Positions 10,505-22,424 of a stretch of DNA of 64,000 bases are shown here, in pieces. The notes below the pieces were generated by a model, which made no database searches, was not told the DNA's origin, and worked only from the letters and a program-made list of their open reading frames with translations. A program made the position numbers and the translations under genes. Source of the stretch: Hymenopus coronatus (taxonomy: Eukaryota > Arthropoda > Insecta > Mantodea > Hymenopodidae); assembly GCA_030762935.1 (NCBI GenBank), contig CM060900.1, forward strand, positions 288,713,784 through 288,777,783, read 5' to 3'. Positions within the stretch are counted from its first letter, which is position 1. Each line of letters begins with the position of its first letter.

Positions 10505-13500
10505 TGAGGGACTCGCCACAGATAACACACCACCTTAAGTCCTGTCCCTGGATAAAAAGGAGTAGATACTAAAACGTTCGGCGATAAAAATCAAGCATTG
10601 CTCCAAAAGATGAAATGTATAGCTCCGCGAATTAAAAACGAAAGCGCATCCCACACCACGGTCTTCCTTGGAACCATCCCTGTAAATAAAGCAATGGTTA
10701 GGAAACTCGGCCTGCAACACTAAAAATGCCGATCGAAAGACTGAAGGTGGAGTCGTTGATTTCGGCACGAATGCCAACCGAAGGTGGAACGGGGTGTCGG
10801 AACGTAACCAAGGGCGGAATGAACATTCCCCCAGTGGAAACACAGGCGGTAGGCGAACATCTAAGACCCGAAGAAGCAGACGAAACCGAACTCCTGCGGG
10901 AAGCAAGGCAAGCGTGCTTACAGCATATTGACGGTCAAGAGCCTCATCAAAGAATAACCTGAAAGACGGTTGATCTGGCAAGACAAAAAGGCGGAGAGCA
11001 TAGCCTTGGGAAACAGCCTAGGGATGTCAAAATTGTGGTGCCGAAGAAGCTCACGGAAACGAAAACCTGCTGGCCTTGGACTCAGAGAGTTATGGCCATA
11101 TTGTTCGTCCAGAGAGCAAAACGCGTAAAATGTTAAATCCCAGGCATGCACTTAAGCCCATAGCCTTAATTAGCTAACAGGACATCACGCGGACATCGCA
11201 GAGCGAAGTTCTCCCGATTTGGCGTAGATGCTAAAAACTGAGCTGGTTGGGAAAGCTCCAACATCCACACGGATGCCCTGATTATGAAATGTGTCTAGTC
11301 TTCTGAGTACCGATAGTCGCGTTGAAGAATAAATAATGCTGCCAGAGTCCAACTTCGGCCGAATTAGTGCACGATAGAGACGAAGCAACAGCTTCCGATC
11401 CTCTCTCCAAGTTTTGCCAGTTAGTATCCGTAAAATATTGAGAGAACGGTCACATCGCGCTTTCAGTTGTGCTATATGGGGAGACCAACACATTTTGCGA
11501 TCGAAGATCAATTTAAGGAATCTCGCCTCCTCTGCGAAAGAAAGTAACTCTGGCCCGAGGCGAAGAGACGGCGGATATCGCCACCTACGGTGCCAGAAAT
11601 TAACGCAGACTGTCTTCTCAGCAGATAAACGAAAGCCGTTTTTCGAGCTCCAGGCATAGAGATTGTCCAAACAGTGCTGGAGACCACCTTCCATAAATGA
11701 TGCACGCTGAGAAGTACAGCATATGGCAAAGTCATCCACGAATAGACAAGACGAGACACCTGGGGGAAACATTGCGATATGGAACTAATCGCTATAGCAA
11801 TCAGTGTCACGCTTAGTAGCGAGCCCTGCGACACTCCGTTCTCTTTAATAGAATTGTTAGAAAAAAACCGAGCCAACCTTGGATCGGAAACCGCGGTCTC
11901 GCACAAGCTCCTTATTGAACAACGGTAGGCGTCCACGTTTATTCCAGTGTTGGAAGCAATGTTATATATCTGCTCGCCAACAAGTATCATACGCTTTCTC
12001 TAGGTCAAAGAATATCCCGACTGTTTGACAGTTCTTAAGAAATCCGTTCATAATCTGCGTCGATAGCAATACAAGATGGTCAGCCACTGAATGGCGTTAA
12101 TAGTTTGTTGGATTACAGCTACCACACCAACCGTCCATTGATCATGCGTTTCATTTCCTTTCAAATGCAACTGGAGAGGGAAACAGGACCATAGCTGGAA
12201 GGAAGGTGTCGATCCTTCCCAGGTTTCAGAATAGGTATAACGGTGGTCTCTTGCTAGATGTATGGAAAAGAGGCGTCAACCCAGACCCGATTATAGACCT
12301 CGAACAGGAAAGCCTTATCATCAGGAGAGAGATGTTACAACATTTGGACGTGAACGTCATCTGGACCAGGCGTAGAGTTCCGCGAAGATGTAGGTATATT
12401 GTCTAACTCCGCCATGGTGAAAACACTGTTGCAATTCTCAAGGCTTCCGTAATCAAAGAAGTACCCTTGATCCTTAATTGTACGGAACACCTGATTGAAA
12501 GTACGACCTAAAGTTGTTGCCACGTCAAATGTGTTAACAATAACACTGGCAGCTGTTTTTGAGATCAATCATTTGCATATGGGTCGATTTGCAGGCCACA
12601 CGCCTCAACTTATCTCATACGACAGAGGATGCAGTATATCTATTAAAGAAAGCCATAAAGTTGCTCCAGAACGTCTTTTTGGTTTCCCTAATAACTTGAC
12701 GACATTTGGCAGGTATTATCATACAGTGCATTAAATTAGCAGGCATAGGGCGACGCTGAAAAACCCACCGAGGATGTCAGGGCCACGAATAGCATTCCGA
12801 TATTCATTGGTTCACCAAGGTACCGGAATGCGCTCTAGACGTTCTCAAGCTTCAAGTGAGGTGAGGTGATGTGGAGACATTGACGTTTCGGGAGCGTAGA
12901 TCCCTCCCTTTTTCAGGATGGTGAATTTTGGATTTTTTTTTTAACCCTGGAGGGGAAAAATACATTCCTACATTCAACCCCAAACTTTAGTGCAATCGCT
13001 TGGGGGATATGTGGAGCTCTCCGCGGAGTGCGGTATATCCCCAAAAAAGCACCTCCACGTGTTAATCTTAAGATGAGTAATTTCGTGCATACATGCATTA
13101 GTCGGGTTCCGCATAGCACCCCGGTTAGCAAGTGAAAGCTACTTAGCTGGCATGCATTGCATGCGAGCGCGTTAATACTACTTACTGGGATTGCCCATGA
13201 AACCGGAACAATACCACTGGATAATCATGCGTTTATTTTGTAAGTGTTTTGTTTGTACATTACTATCTTCTACTTATGCAGGCGTGCCTGCTTGTCATGT
13301 ATTGTCTGTGCGTAAAATGTTATTTTTCCATTCATTAAGTTTAGGCTTAAAGTATATGTTTGGAATGAAGTTTTATATTTTTGGAGTTGTGCTTCTGCGC
13401 TGGTGCTTCGCAAGATTTCTCCGTTCATCGGTGGTTGCGCAGCCACTGATCGGTAGTAGTATTTCTAGGCTTTTTGGGCCTTCCTTATCACATTTGCAGG

Positions 13501-15035
13501 GTAGTGGCCAAAATCGTCTAAGTGATCGACTCAATAATGCAGCTGCCAGAGGTTCGCCACCCACGTTGATCATGATGGGAGGCCCTTTACCCCGGACCGC
13601 CTCAGGTGTAGCTGAAGGCTGTAGGGCTCCGCGACGGGCTGGTACTGAAACATATAAGAAGAGAAGAGAGATAAAGATGAGTGTTTGAGTTTTTAGGGGA
13701 GAGGGGAGGTTTTAGGAAAGGAGGTTTGTGAGGTATTGTTGTATTTCGTCTGGGGTGGTGTCTTGTGTTATAGTCCTGTCGAAAAGTGATAAAGGTCTGT
13801 TGTGTTTGTTTGTTTGTTTGTGTGTCATAATTCCCTAGCATTTCTACTAAAGTGTTGTGATGTGGATTTAGTTTTTGATACGTGATATAGGTTAGCGTTT
13901 TAATTAATTGTTTGATTGTATGTATTCTGAGTTCTTCGTGAAGTATGTCAGCTGGAGCTGTGTATGATGCTTTAGATACTAGGCGTGGAATTTTATTTTG
14001 AATCTTTGTAAGCTTTTGATGTGGTTTATGGCGGCATACCCCCACACTTGGGATGCGTAAGTATTTATAGGTCGGATTAATGTTTTGTAAAGTGTGAGTC
14101 CCATGTTAGGGCTTAGCTGGGAGCCCATTTTGATGAGCGGGTATAGCCTGGCCAATTGAGCATTGGCTTTTCCACGGGTCTGGGTAATATTCTTTTTCCA
14201 TGTTAGACCCTGATCCATTTTAAGTCCTAGCCAAGTTTCCGTATCTGTCCATCCAATGTGTTCACCAAATAGGGTAAGTGGTCCCAGGTGATGTCTGGGA
14301 AATCTGTGACCGATGCGTTTTGTGAATATGATTCCTTCAGTTTTTGGTGCATTTACTTTGATTCGCCATTTTTAAGCCAGTCCTCTAGGTTTTTGAGGGC
14401 CCTCTGAAATCAGCTGTGTATTAATTCCGTTTTACCAATTGGGTCATTATTGCGGTGTCATCAGCATAAATATATAATTTTGTATTTTCGGTTTTTGGGA
14501 TGGCAATTATATAGATAATAAATAGAGTTGGCCCGAGTATGCTGCCTTGTGGTACTCCGGCTTTGATTGGGCGTTCGAATGGCAGGTGATTGTTCACTCT
14601 AGGTTGCAATTTTCGATCGCTTAGGTAGTCTGGTATGAGTTTAGTGAGTGAGTCGTGCATATTTATTCTTTTGAGCTTCTTTAGTAGGCCAGCATGCCAT
14701 ACTCTGTCAAAGGCTCGTTCAACATCTAACAATAGGGTCCCTTGTTGATTTGATAAAGCTGAAGCCGTGCGTTATAGTTTCGGTTGCCTTCATTAGTAGA
14801 AGAGCTGTTGAGTATTTTGCTTGGAATCCAAATTGTTCTGGAATTAAAATGTTTTGCTTGTTTAGTTGGGAGTTAAGACGTTTGAGTATTACTTTTTCGA
14901 GAAGTATTCCGAGTGTGCTTATTAGACTAACTGGGCTGTAGTTGTGCGGCTTGGACAAGTTTTTCCCCTTTTTGGGGAAGTGAACCACGGTGGCCAGTTT
15001 CCACCTTTTAGGAAAATGTCCACTAATAAGCATGT

Positions 15036-15560
15036 GAATAACTCTTCTCGGGCTATCAGCTAGGTGAATTCTGGAGTAATTTCCAAGCTTTCAAGAGCTA
15101 ACGTCGCTCCCATCTTCAGGGAAATGATGTAGAGACTCCGGGTTCGTCTTATATATAGTAGTCCGGTAGGGGACCGGCCAGATGCCGCTCTGTGATTGGC
15201 CCGGATCCGGCATGGGAGGCGTTGACTAGGGACCGATGGTCTCCGTTGCCGGGACGGACTGCTCTGATTGGCCCGCTGCCAGATGTGAGCTTGTATTAAA
15301 ACTAGGGCTAGCTTTTGGCAGTTTCACAAATCTTTGTGAGTGTTAGTTGAACACCGAACTCCAAATGTCATTCACCTGCAAGCCGCTGTCTCTGTTGATG
15401 TTATTTTCTTCGTATTTAATAGCTATGGCTTCTTTGATGGAGTGGTCCCAATAGCGTGCAGACTTAAACATTGTCGTTGTATCACCCAGTCTCAGTCTGT
15501 GTCCTTCTTGGATGCAGAGCTCTGCAAGACCAGATTTTTCTGGGTACATCAGGCGGATGT
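15036..15560 (-). mobile_element. Penelope-like element 3' fragment nested in the Jockey RT
   Basis: On the minus strand 15343-15560 encode the C-terminal tail typical of GIY-YIG Penelope-like elements (AELCIQEGHRLRL, then ARYWDHSIKEAIAIKYEENN, NRDSGLQV..IWSS). A non-coding 3' region follows with TATATATAAG and CTGAAGATGGGAGC, and it ends near CTGATAGCCCGAGAAGAG. AGCATGT occurs at 15029-15035 and again at 15561-15567, a 7-bp target duplication. Removing the insert rejoins the Jockey RT frame. The copy is 5'-truncated: the RT and most of the endonuclease are absent. Confidence 0.8.
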
Positions 15561-15994
15561 AGCATGTAGTTGAATATGTCATACAGTAGCTTAATTGCCC
15601 TTTCAGGCAGGTGTATTTGGGCCACTATTCGTTTGTTATCTGGCCTAGGGGCTTTTCTCTTTGAGAGATGCCTGATTAGCCAGTTTATTTCACTCGGAAA
15701 GGTTTTTCTCACTAAGTTGTGGGTTAACAGTTCTTTGAAATGTTCCGTTTCATCTTCCTTTGCCTCCGTAAATTCAGGGCAGCAGGGAGCAATATTTGGC
15801 GTGCAAATTTCTTGCAGTGTGTCAGCGAGCAAATCCGTTTTTGTAGGTCTGTGGATGCGATTGTTTGGTTGTGGTGTAATTGTGGTATTTGTGTTTTATC
15901 GCGAGTTCGACAGCGTGCCGTTCGCCACACCGAGTCTTGTTCGTAGTCGAGGTTCACTAGTGTACTCTGCCATTGTTGAGAGAGGTGGTTGGTT

Positions 15995-15996
<2 letters not shown>

Positions 15997-16026
<30 letters not shown>
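15997..16026. repeat. (CT)n microsatellite
   Basis: About 15 CT units on the plus strand, inside the EN-RT linker of the Jockey element. Confidence 0.95.
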
Positions 16027-16028
<2 letters not shown>

Positions 16029-17316
16029 AAGGGTATTTAAATGTCTAACGTATTCCTGGTCTACAACATGTCGTGTTTTCGGTCATCGCCGTCTGGTTCG
16101 GTTTTTTTCTGCTGGTAGCAGCTGCCAGGTGGTAGTTGTGATTGGTTTTGCTTAGGTTTGTTTATTGGAACTGCCTCTTTGGTTGCAGCTTTGATGGCAT
16201 TTTCTAGTTGGGTTACCGCCTCGTTTATATTTTCAACTGTTTTTAGCTGTATAGTAGGTAGTTGCCCGTTAATAGTGTTTGGAAACCTATCCCAGTCTGC
16301 TTTATTGTAGCTTAGACGCTCGACTGGTGGTTTGGGGGCTGCAGTGCCTTCTAGTGTTATGATCACTGGCAAGTGATCGGAAGAGAGTTCGTTCTTGACT
16401 TGTAGGTTAATTCTACGAGTCAGATTACGCGTCACTGCAATATCCAACATATCTCGTCTTTGGTTCGGCTGAACGGGATATACGTATGTTTCGTAGGAGT
16501 GTGAATTATTATATCCGAGTTATTTTCAAGGTTTAGTAGGGCCGTGCCTTCGGGGTTAGTTTCCATGCAGTCCCATATGAGGTGCTTTGCATTGAGATCT
16601 CCGGCTATTAGTACCCTGTTGTTTACCTGCGTGTTTGCGTTAATGTCAGCTATGTTTAGTACGCCTGGGGGGGGGCATATGCCGCCGTGATTAGAACCTT
16701 GTTGTTGTCTATGGTAATGTAAATACTAGTAGCTTCTAGAGTTGAAAATTGAAGCTGCGAAGCGAGATTATGAGCAATGGTATGTTTTATTATTGCGGTA
16801 GTCCCGCCTCCGCGTCTGCTTCGATCGTTGCGATGCGTAGTGTAACCTGGAATGTTAAATCTCTTTTTGTCGCTTAGTAAGTTTCTGTAATTAAAGCTGT
16901 GTGTATGTTGTGTATTAAAATGTCTATAAATTCCGTCTTTCGTCTTTTAAGCCGTGGGCGTACCATGTCATACAATTAAGGTTGAGTGTGTGGTTCATAG
17001 GAAGCCAGGAGAGGTGAGGAGTTGAAAGAAATCTCGATAGCAGGCCAGCATGCTCCGGGTCCCCGACACCCGCAAAGTGGCCAGTAATTCCAAGATGAGC
17101 ATACAGCCGTCCTGTATGTCGGCATCCTTCCAGTTCTCAGCTGACGCACATCTGAACATGTTGCACTTGTGATCCAGGTGAGGGTCTGCCGGCGTCTCCT
17201 CCCTCGTCCGGACTTCCTGTAGGGGTTGACGTGGCCTTACCTGTGGTTGGCTTGGCTTTCGGGTCCTTGGCTCGTTTACCCTCCAGCGCCACCGACGCCC
17301 ATCACCGGGCCACAAA

Positions 17317-18144
17317 ACAGACGAAATACAGCAATACCTAACAAACCTCTTTTCCTAAAACCTTCCCTCTCCCCTAAAAACTCCAACACACATCTTTATT
17401 TATTATCTCTCTCCTCTCTTCTTATATGTTTCGGTACCAGCCGGTCGCAGAGCCCTAAAGCCCTCAGCTACAGCTGAGGCGGACCGGGGGAGAGGGCCTC
17501 AAATCGTGATCGACGTGGACAGTGAACCTTGGGCAGCTGCATTATGGAGTCGATCACTTAGACCACCTTGGCCACTACCCGGTAAATGTGACGACGAAGG
17601 CCCCAAAAAAAAAAACCGGAAATACTACTACCGACGAGCGTCTGCGCAACCACTGACGAGCGGAGACATTTCGCAAAGCGCAACTCAAATATATAAATCT
17701 TCATTCCAAACATATACCTTAAGCCTAAACTTAAAGCATGGAAAAATAACAGTTTATTATACAATACATGACAAGCAGGCACACCTGCAGAAGTAGAACA
17801 TAGTAATGTACGTATAAAACACTTATAAAATTAACTCATGATTGTCCACTGGTATTGTTCAGGTTTCATGGGCATTCCCAGTAAGTAGCATTAACGTGCT
17901 CGCATGCAGTGCATGCCAGCTAAGCAACTTTCACTTACTAAACGGGGTGCTATGCGGGACCCGGCTAATGCATTTATGCACGAAATTACTCTTTATCACG
18001 ATTAACACGTGGAGGGTTTTTTTAGTGGATCTACCGCACTTTGCGGGAAGCTCCACATATACCCCTAGCCATTGCACTAAGGCTTGGGGTTGAATGCAGG
18101 AATGCATGTTTCCCCTCCACGGTAAAAAAAAAAAAAAAAAAAAA
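17317..18144 (+). mobile_element. Jockey-clade LINE (right copy), 5'-truncated, poly-A tail
   Basis: Same family as the left Jockey copy but on the plus strand. It contains only the last ORF2 codons (RRNTAIPNKPLFLKPSLSPK, from ~17325), the 3' UTR and a 21-base poly-A (18124-18144). It aligns in inverse orientation with 12943-13752, making an ~810-bp inverted repeat about 3.6 kb apart. The two copies have diverged by substitutions and small indels, so they are better read as two insertions than as a recent inverted duplication. Confidence 0.8.
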
Positions 18145-18402
18145 GTCTATCTCTAGTTTTCTGCTTAGATAGGGAAGAATAAGCAACGCCGAGCCGCAGC
18201 CTCTAAGGAAGTCCACCTCTGCCGCGAGGAATGCTTCACCATCGACGACATCCGAGACAACTCCTGCCTTGATAGCACCGCCACCGTCAGTCGCCGCTAC
18301 TTCACCGGCCGCTAACAGGGCTTCACCTCGGCGATTGCAGCCTGAGTCACCGACTGCGCAGTGCAACACTCCCCGGTTCAGCGCCGTGGTTCGAGGGGTC
18401 TA
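18145..18402 (+). other. GC-rich segment with Pro/Ser/Thr/Ala-rich open frame
   Basis: One plus-strand frame stays open for about 75 codons (roughly 18175-18402) after an upstream stop and ends at TAA. It has no Met start, and its composition (blocks of APPPSVAATSPAANRASPRR type) looks like the linker part of a LINE ORF1 or another Gag protein. GC content contrasts sharply with the AT-rich DNA after 18403. No homology can be claimed. Confidence 0.3.
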
Positions 18403-18677
18403 AATATAAAATAAAATGAAATTTGTATATTAAACCTTGATAACTAATTACTTAAACCAGGGTAAAATATTCCAAACTTTATACATTTATTATTTGTTAT
18501 TTCCAATTTCAAATTTAATTATACTACTTAAATTTACGGCTATAAACTTAACCTAACTTAGCCTAACATTTTTATAAATACCAATTAAAATCATAATTAT
18601 TGTCAATTATGCTGAGTGTTAATATCTAATTCTTACAATTTCAATTTAATTTACATTAATATCATTATAATTTCGTA

Positions 18678-18729
<52 letters not shown>

Positions 18730-19640
18730 CATACATATATTAATAATTTGTATTTAATTTTAGTGTATAATTTTTTTATTACTATTCTTATTAGTTAACA
18801 TTTTTATATTATTTATTTATATTATACACATATTTTATTTTAAAAAGCATTACAGTAATTTAATTACTATTCTATTAGGTAATTTAATTATATTACTCTT
18901 ACTATTATTATACAATTACTTAAAATGTTATACATATAATTACTGTTTATTATAAAATTTAAAATAAAAATAAAAAATATTCCTTCAAAAACTTTAAAAT
19001 AGCAAATTATAATTATTTTTAACTTTATGCTTATATTTATTTAAATTATCTATTACTTAACATTATAATTATTTCCAATTATATCAAAATCCCACAATTT
19101 TAAAATTAAATAATTATATTGTTTAAAAATTTCAAAACCATACATATTCAATGTAAATTTATATTCTATTAAAATTTACATTAAATCAAAAATTCAAAAT
19201 ATAATTTAAAATTTTATAATTTAATTAACACCTTTTAAAATACTTAAATTTAATTCAAATTTATGGTTAATTAAACATTTAAGATTTAAATCTAATAGTT
19301 TTAATGTACTGGTATCCAGTAATAAAAATAACTGGTATCCAGTTATTTATTATAAGTTAATATTCAACTACACTACCCTATCTATAGCCGCCGGTAACCG
19401 GCAGCAGAAGTATTGATAACCAATATTATTTATAATTCCTATATTTTAATTATCAACATTCAATATTCATCAAAATTCTATAAAAGTCACTTATTGTATT
19501 CTTCCACAACTATAACTTTTAATTTCACTACACTCCTATACAAATGTGTGTGTCGTTATTTGGTGGTTAATTTTAATACTGTACTTTCTACACTATTCTT
19601 CTCATATCACACTTAATTACATCTTCTCACTTCACCGCAA
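18403..19640. other. Strongly AT-rich gene-free DNA
   Basis: Very AT-rich sequence with no credible open frame. It contains an (AT)n run at 18683-18721. At 19310-19345 a short segment holds two copies of CTGGTATCCAGT, each a near-palindrome. No mitochondrial control-region or rRNA signature was recognised. Confidence 0.6.
18683..18721. repeat. (AT)n microsatellite
   Basis: About 19 AT units inside AT-rich DNA. Confidence 0.95.
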
Positions 19641-19860
19641 AACCCCATTTTCTCACTTCTTCCTGGGTACCCCATCTTCTCATTTCATCCCAGTCCCCCA
19701 TTTTCTCACTTGTTCCAGAGATCCCCATCTTTTCACTTCGTCCCAGTCCCCCATTGTCTCACTTCTTCCTGGGAGCCCCATCTTCTCACTTCATCCCAGT
19801 CCCCCTTTTCCCAAATACTGCATCTTCTGCCTTCTTCCCAGGAACGCCATCTTCATCTAA
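19640..19860. repeat. 26/27-bp minisatellite with 53-bp higher-order dimer
   Basis: Roughly eight units begin CCCCAT and alternate between a type ending TTCTTCCTGGG and a type ending TTCATCCCAGTC. The array is therefore a dimer of 26-27-bp monomers (53-bp period). It decays at the right edge. It borders the presumed 3' end of the R1-type LINE. Confidence 0.85.
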
Positions 19861-22424
19861 CCTACATCTTCCAGCGCATATGATCTTCTTCTGCTTCATC
19901 GCCACTTTCCCCAAATGTCTATTTACCTGCTCTCTATTTCTTCTTCTCCTCCTCTAATTATATGCAATAATAGGTGCGCTTGTTGTTATTGGGCGCTCAA
20001 CTGCGCGGTTATCAGCAACTGGTTGTTATTAATTATTATTCTCATTCCAATATCTTTTCCTCTTGGTTGTCGCAGGGGCCACTAAATATCTCCCTGCATG
20101 CCATCCAATTCCCCCATCTCAGCTAATAACTAACTATACCCTTCAAGGGTATTTATTACATCTAAATCGGCTACTTGTAAAATATATCTGGGTCTTAACC
20201 TCATTTGATGTGTTCTCTCTAAATTCAATTGAACATTTCTCTGATCGATTGGAATAATCATTTCCTGCCAAACCTTATTGCTTAATTTATTTGCTAATAG
20301 TTCCAAATGGGTGTATAAATCTTTATTTCGTAAAATTTCGTTTATATAACAACCTCTAAGTGCTTCTCTCTTTTTACGTAACTCTTGTGAGCTGTTACTA
20401 CATTCAAACAATACATGTTCCGGAGTTCCCGGAACATTACAGATTTCACAATTTTCATTCAATATTTTATATATTCTTCCAGTAAGTATAATATGGACCA
20501 TGAGCCGATAAATAGTGAATTAGGCCTTTTGAGGCATTTGTATGCTTTATTTTTAACCGTTCTTTAATGCTGTTGAAAAATGAAAACGTTCTTCTGCCTG
20601 TTTCAGTCTCTTCCCATTCCTTTTGCCATTCTTGTATTAATCTGTTCTTAATATATAATTTAGTTTGACAGTTCTATACTAAAATTTGTTGTACTTTAAT
20701 ATTATTTTGCATCTTTAACGAGTAACAAACGCCTCTCATACATAGTGTTGCATCAATTGGCCAAATGCCTGTTATAATTAACAGAGCCAAAGTTGGGGTT
20801 GAGGACGTCGCACCTGTAAAACGTAGTAGAAGTTTTCTTTGCCGTCTTCTAAGTAATAATTTAATTGAACTTTGTGCGCCCAAACACCAGCGCCATAATC
20901 TATAATGGATGCGAAAATACTAGTATGATAGCAGCTAATGGTCGATAGTGGTATTTTAAATTTGGACTGAACAATTCTAGATAATTTTATTACAATATTT
21001 TCAGCTTTAAATTTTACGAAGTTCACATGGTCCTTAAAATTTCTTTTCTCGTCTAATTTTATTCCTAAATATCTCATAACCAGACATCTTTTAATACTAT
21101 TACCTAAAATTCTTATTACTGGATTTCTCTTTAAGGTACCTTTCAATAACAGAATTGCAGATTTTGTGGAGAGATCTTCATTTTCGCTTCTGTGCACCAT
21201 TGGTTTAAGGTTTCCATCAAATTGTTTCCTTTGACTTCCAGTTCGTTTCGGGAGTTTCCTTCTATAATAAAAATCATGTCATCCGCGTATGCTATCGTAT
21301 TACTGCAGTTATTGTTGTTTACTTTTTCTAATAATGCTTCTAACACAATGTCCCAAAAGGTCGCCCTAGGACTGAACCTTCAGGACATCCTTTTGATATG
21401 TTTTTTGTGATAATTTTATTTATACCAATCAAATATACATTTCTATTTTTACAGTAATCAAGGACTACATTATAAAGCGTTTTTGGATACCTACATTCTC
21501 TTAGCCTGTTGAAGAAAACAGGCCACCAAAGATTATCAAATGCTCCAGAGATATCAATAGAAATTGCCATTACATATTTAAATATTGAGTTGTGTACAGA
21601 CTCTAATACAGCATTTAATGCATATTCTAACGACCGGACTTTTCTAAAGCCCTATTGGTTTGCATTGGTGCCAATTAGGAGCCCACATTCTGTGATTCGT
21701 TTGTTCAGTAGGCTTTCAAGCACTTTACCCAAAGTATTTAAGAGGCAAGTAGGTCAATATGACTTAGGATCACTTGCATCCTTGTCCTGACTCTTTTAAA
21801 ATAAGTTTGGCTACTTTCCACCGGTCTGGAAAACTTCTCTTCCGATGCAGCCATTGTATACTGTACATAAAAATGGGGTTAAGCTGTTATCCAGTGCTGG
21901 TAAGGTTTCATTTTTAATCCCTTCTGGGCATACAGCTTTTTTAGCTTTTAGATTTTGAATTGTTAGTTTAATTTCTGATTGATAAAATGGATTAATTATG
22001 CCTTCGTTATTATAAATCTGATTAAGCTTATTTCTTAATTCTCTGTTAAAGTAGTTGCCTTCCTCTTCTTTGTCGTTAGGTAACAGTGTGAATATAAGTT
22101 CCGTCACGGATTCCTCACAATCATTAGTCATATTGCCATCCTCCTACCGCAATGTATTCAACGTCTCTGTTTTTTTTATTTTTTTCCATCCTAATTTTGT
22201 ATGGTAAGCCACAAATGATTTTACTTAGTCCGAATTTACAAAATTCTTCTATGATTTCTCCCTTGTGTTTTTTAACGTACTTTTAAATTTCTCTTTTAGC
22301 TATTCTATAAATGTTTAAGTTACGCTCCCTTTCTTGTGCGACAATACTTCTCTGATAGATTCTCCCTGTTTTACGCATTTTTCTCCTTAATTTGGTTAAT
22401 TTGCCGCGGTATTGTTTGGTGACG

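Larger units (their letters stand above)
9384..12845 (-). mobile_element. I-like LINE copy L2, 5'-truncated
   Basis: Same family as L1. The 3' end at ~9395 keeps the GGTTATTAGCGCCC terminal motif, and the 3' UTR holds an A-run at 9668-9693. ORF2 runs upward to the very end of the endonuclease (a PVPW..T..RNAIR block at ~12800). Endonuclease and ORF1 are absent, and the copy stops shortly before the poly-T start of the Jockey element at 12933. It contains a SINE insertion (9998-10170) and a 58-bp tandem duplication. Confidence 0.82.
9875..12845 (-). pseudogene. LINE L2 ORF2 (RT and RNase H), decayed
   Basis: Reverse transcriptase blocks: a TPGPD..HVQML block (~12360), GVSQGS (Pro of the usual GVPQGS lost, ~11850), intact FVDD (~11740), and the thumb region ending ...LRRLDTFHNQGIRV (~11270). 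RNase H starts with YRDGSKEDRGVGCAF (~10670) and continues at 10163-10405 (VWVPGYVDVSGNE). The end (RRNEVIVARLRIGH, ~9890) is separated from it by the SINE. Multiple frameshifts make it non-functional. Confidence 0.78.
13602..16985 (-). pseudogene. Jockey-type ORF2 (endonuclease and RT), decayed
   Basis: Endonuclease: the GDLNAKHLIWD catalytic block lies around 16570-16605 and SSDHLPV near 16370. RT: KTFPSEINWLIRHLSKRKAP (~15650-15710), FPKRWKLATVVHFPKKGK (~14960-15015), a D..RAFDRVWH motif A (~14700), AGVPQGS (~14560) and YADD (~14465). The thumb is at 13979-14218. Stops and frameshifts occur throughout, and a Penelope-like fragment sits at 15036-15560 between the fingers and palm. A CT-repeat lies at 15997-16026 in the EN-RT linker. 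This protein would nick target DNA and reverse-transcribe the element RNA. Confidence 0.8.
12933..17316 (-). mobile_element. Jockey-clade LINE (left copy) with poly-A tail
   Basis: Minus-strand non-LTR retrotransposon: an ORF1 C-terminal remnant (~16995-17315), an APE endonuclease (16060-16930), reverse transcriptase (13979-15832, split by a Penelope-like insert), a thumb/C-terminal region (13602-14218), a long 3' UTR (12943-13600) and a poly-T at 12933-12942 that is the poly-A tail on the coding strand. There is no RNase H. Jockey assignment rests on the YADD motif, the LYK..IRP..TYA..VWG thumb block and the poly-A tail. It sits next to the 5'-truncated end of LINE L2. Confidence 0.82.

Noticed and set aside
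13191..13688. 165-codon plus-strand open frame
   Set aside because: It is antisense to the Jockey 3' UTR and C-terminus and lacks any recognisable domain.
15570..16040. 156-codon plus-strand open frame
   Set aside because: It lies antisense to the Jockey endonuclease/RT region and ends in a CT microsatellite; there is no domain.
18403..19640. Mitochondrial control-region insert
   Set aside because: The DNA is AT-rich but shows no rRNA, tRNA or protein-coding mitochondrial landmark.
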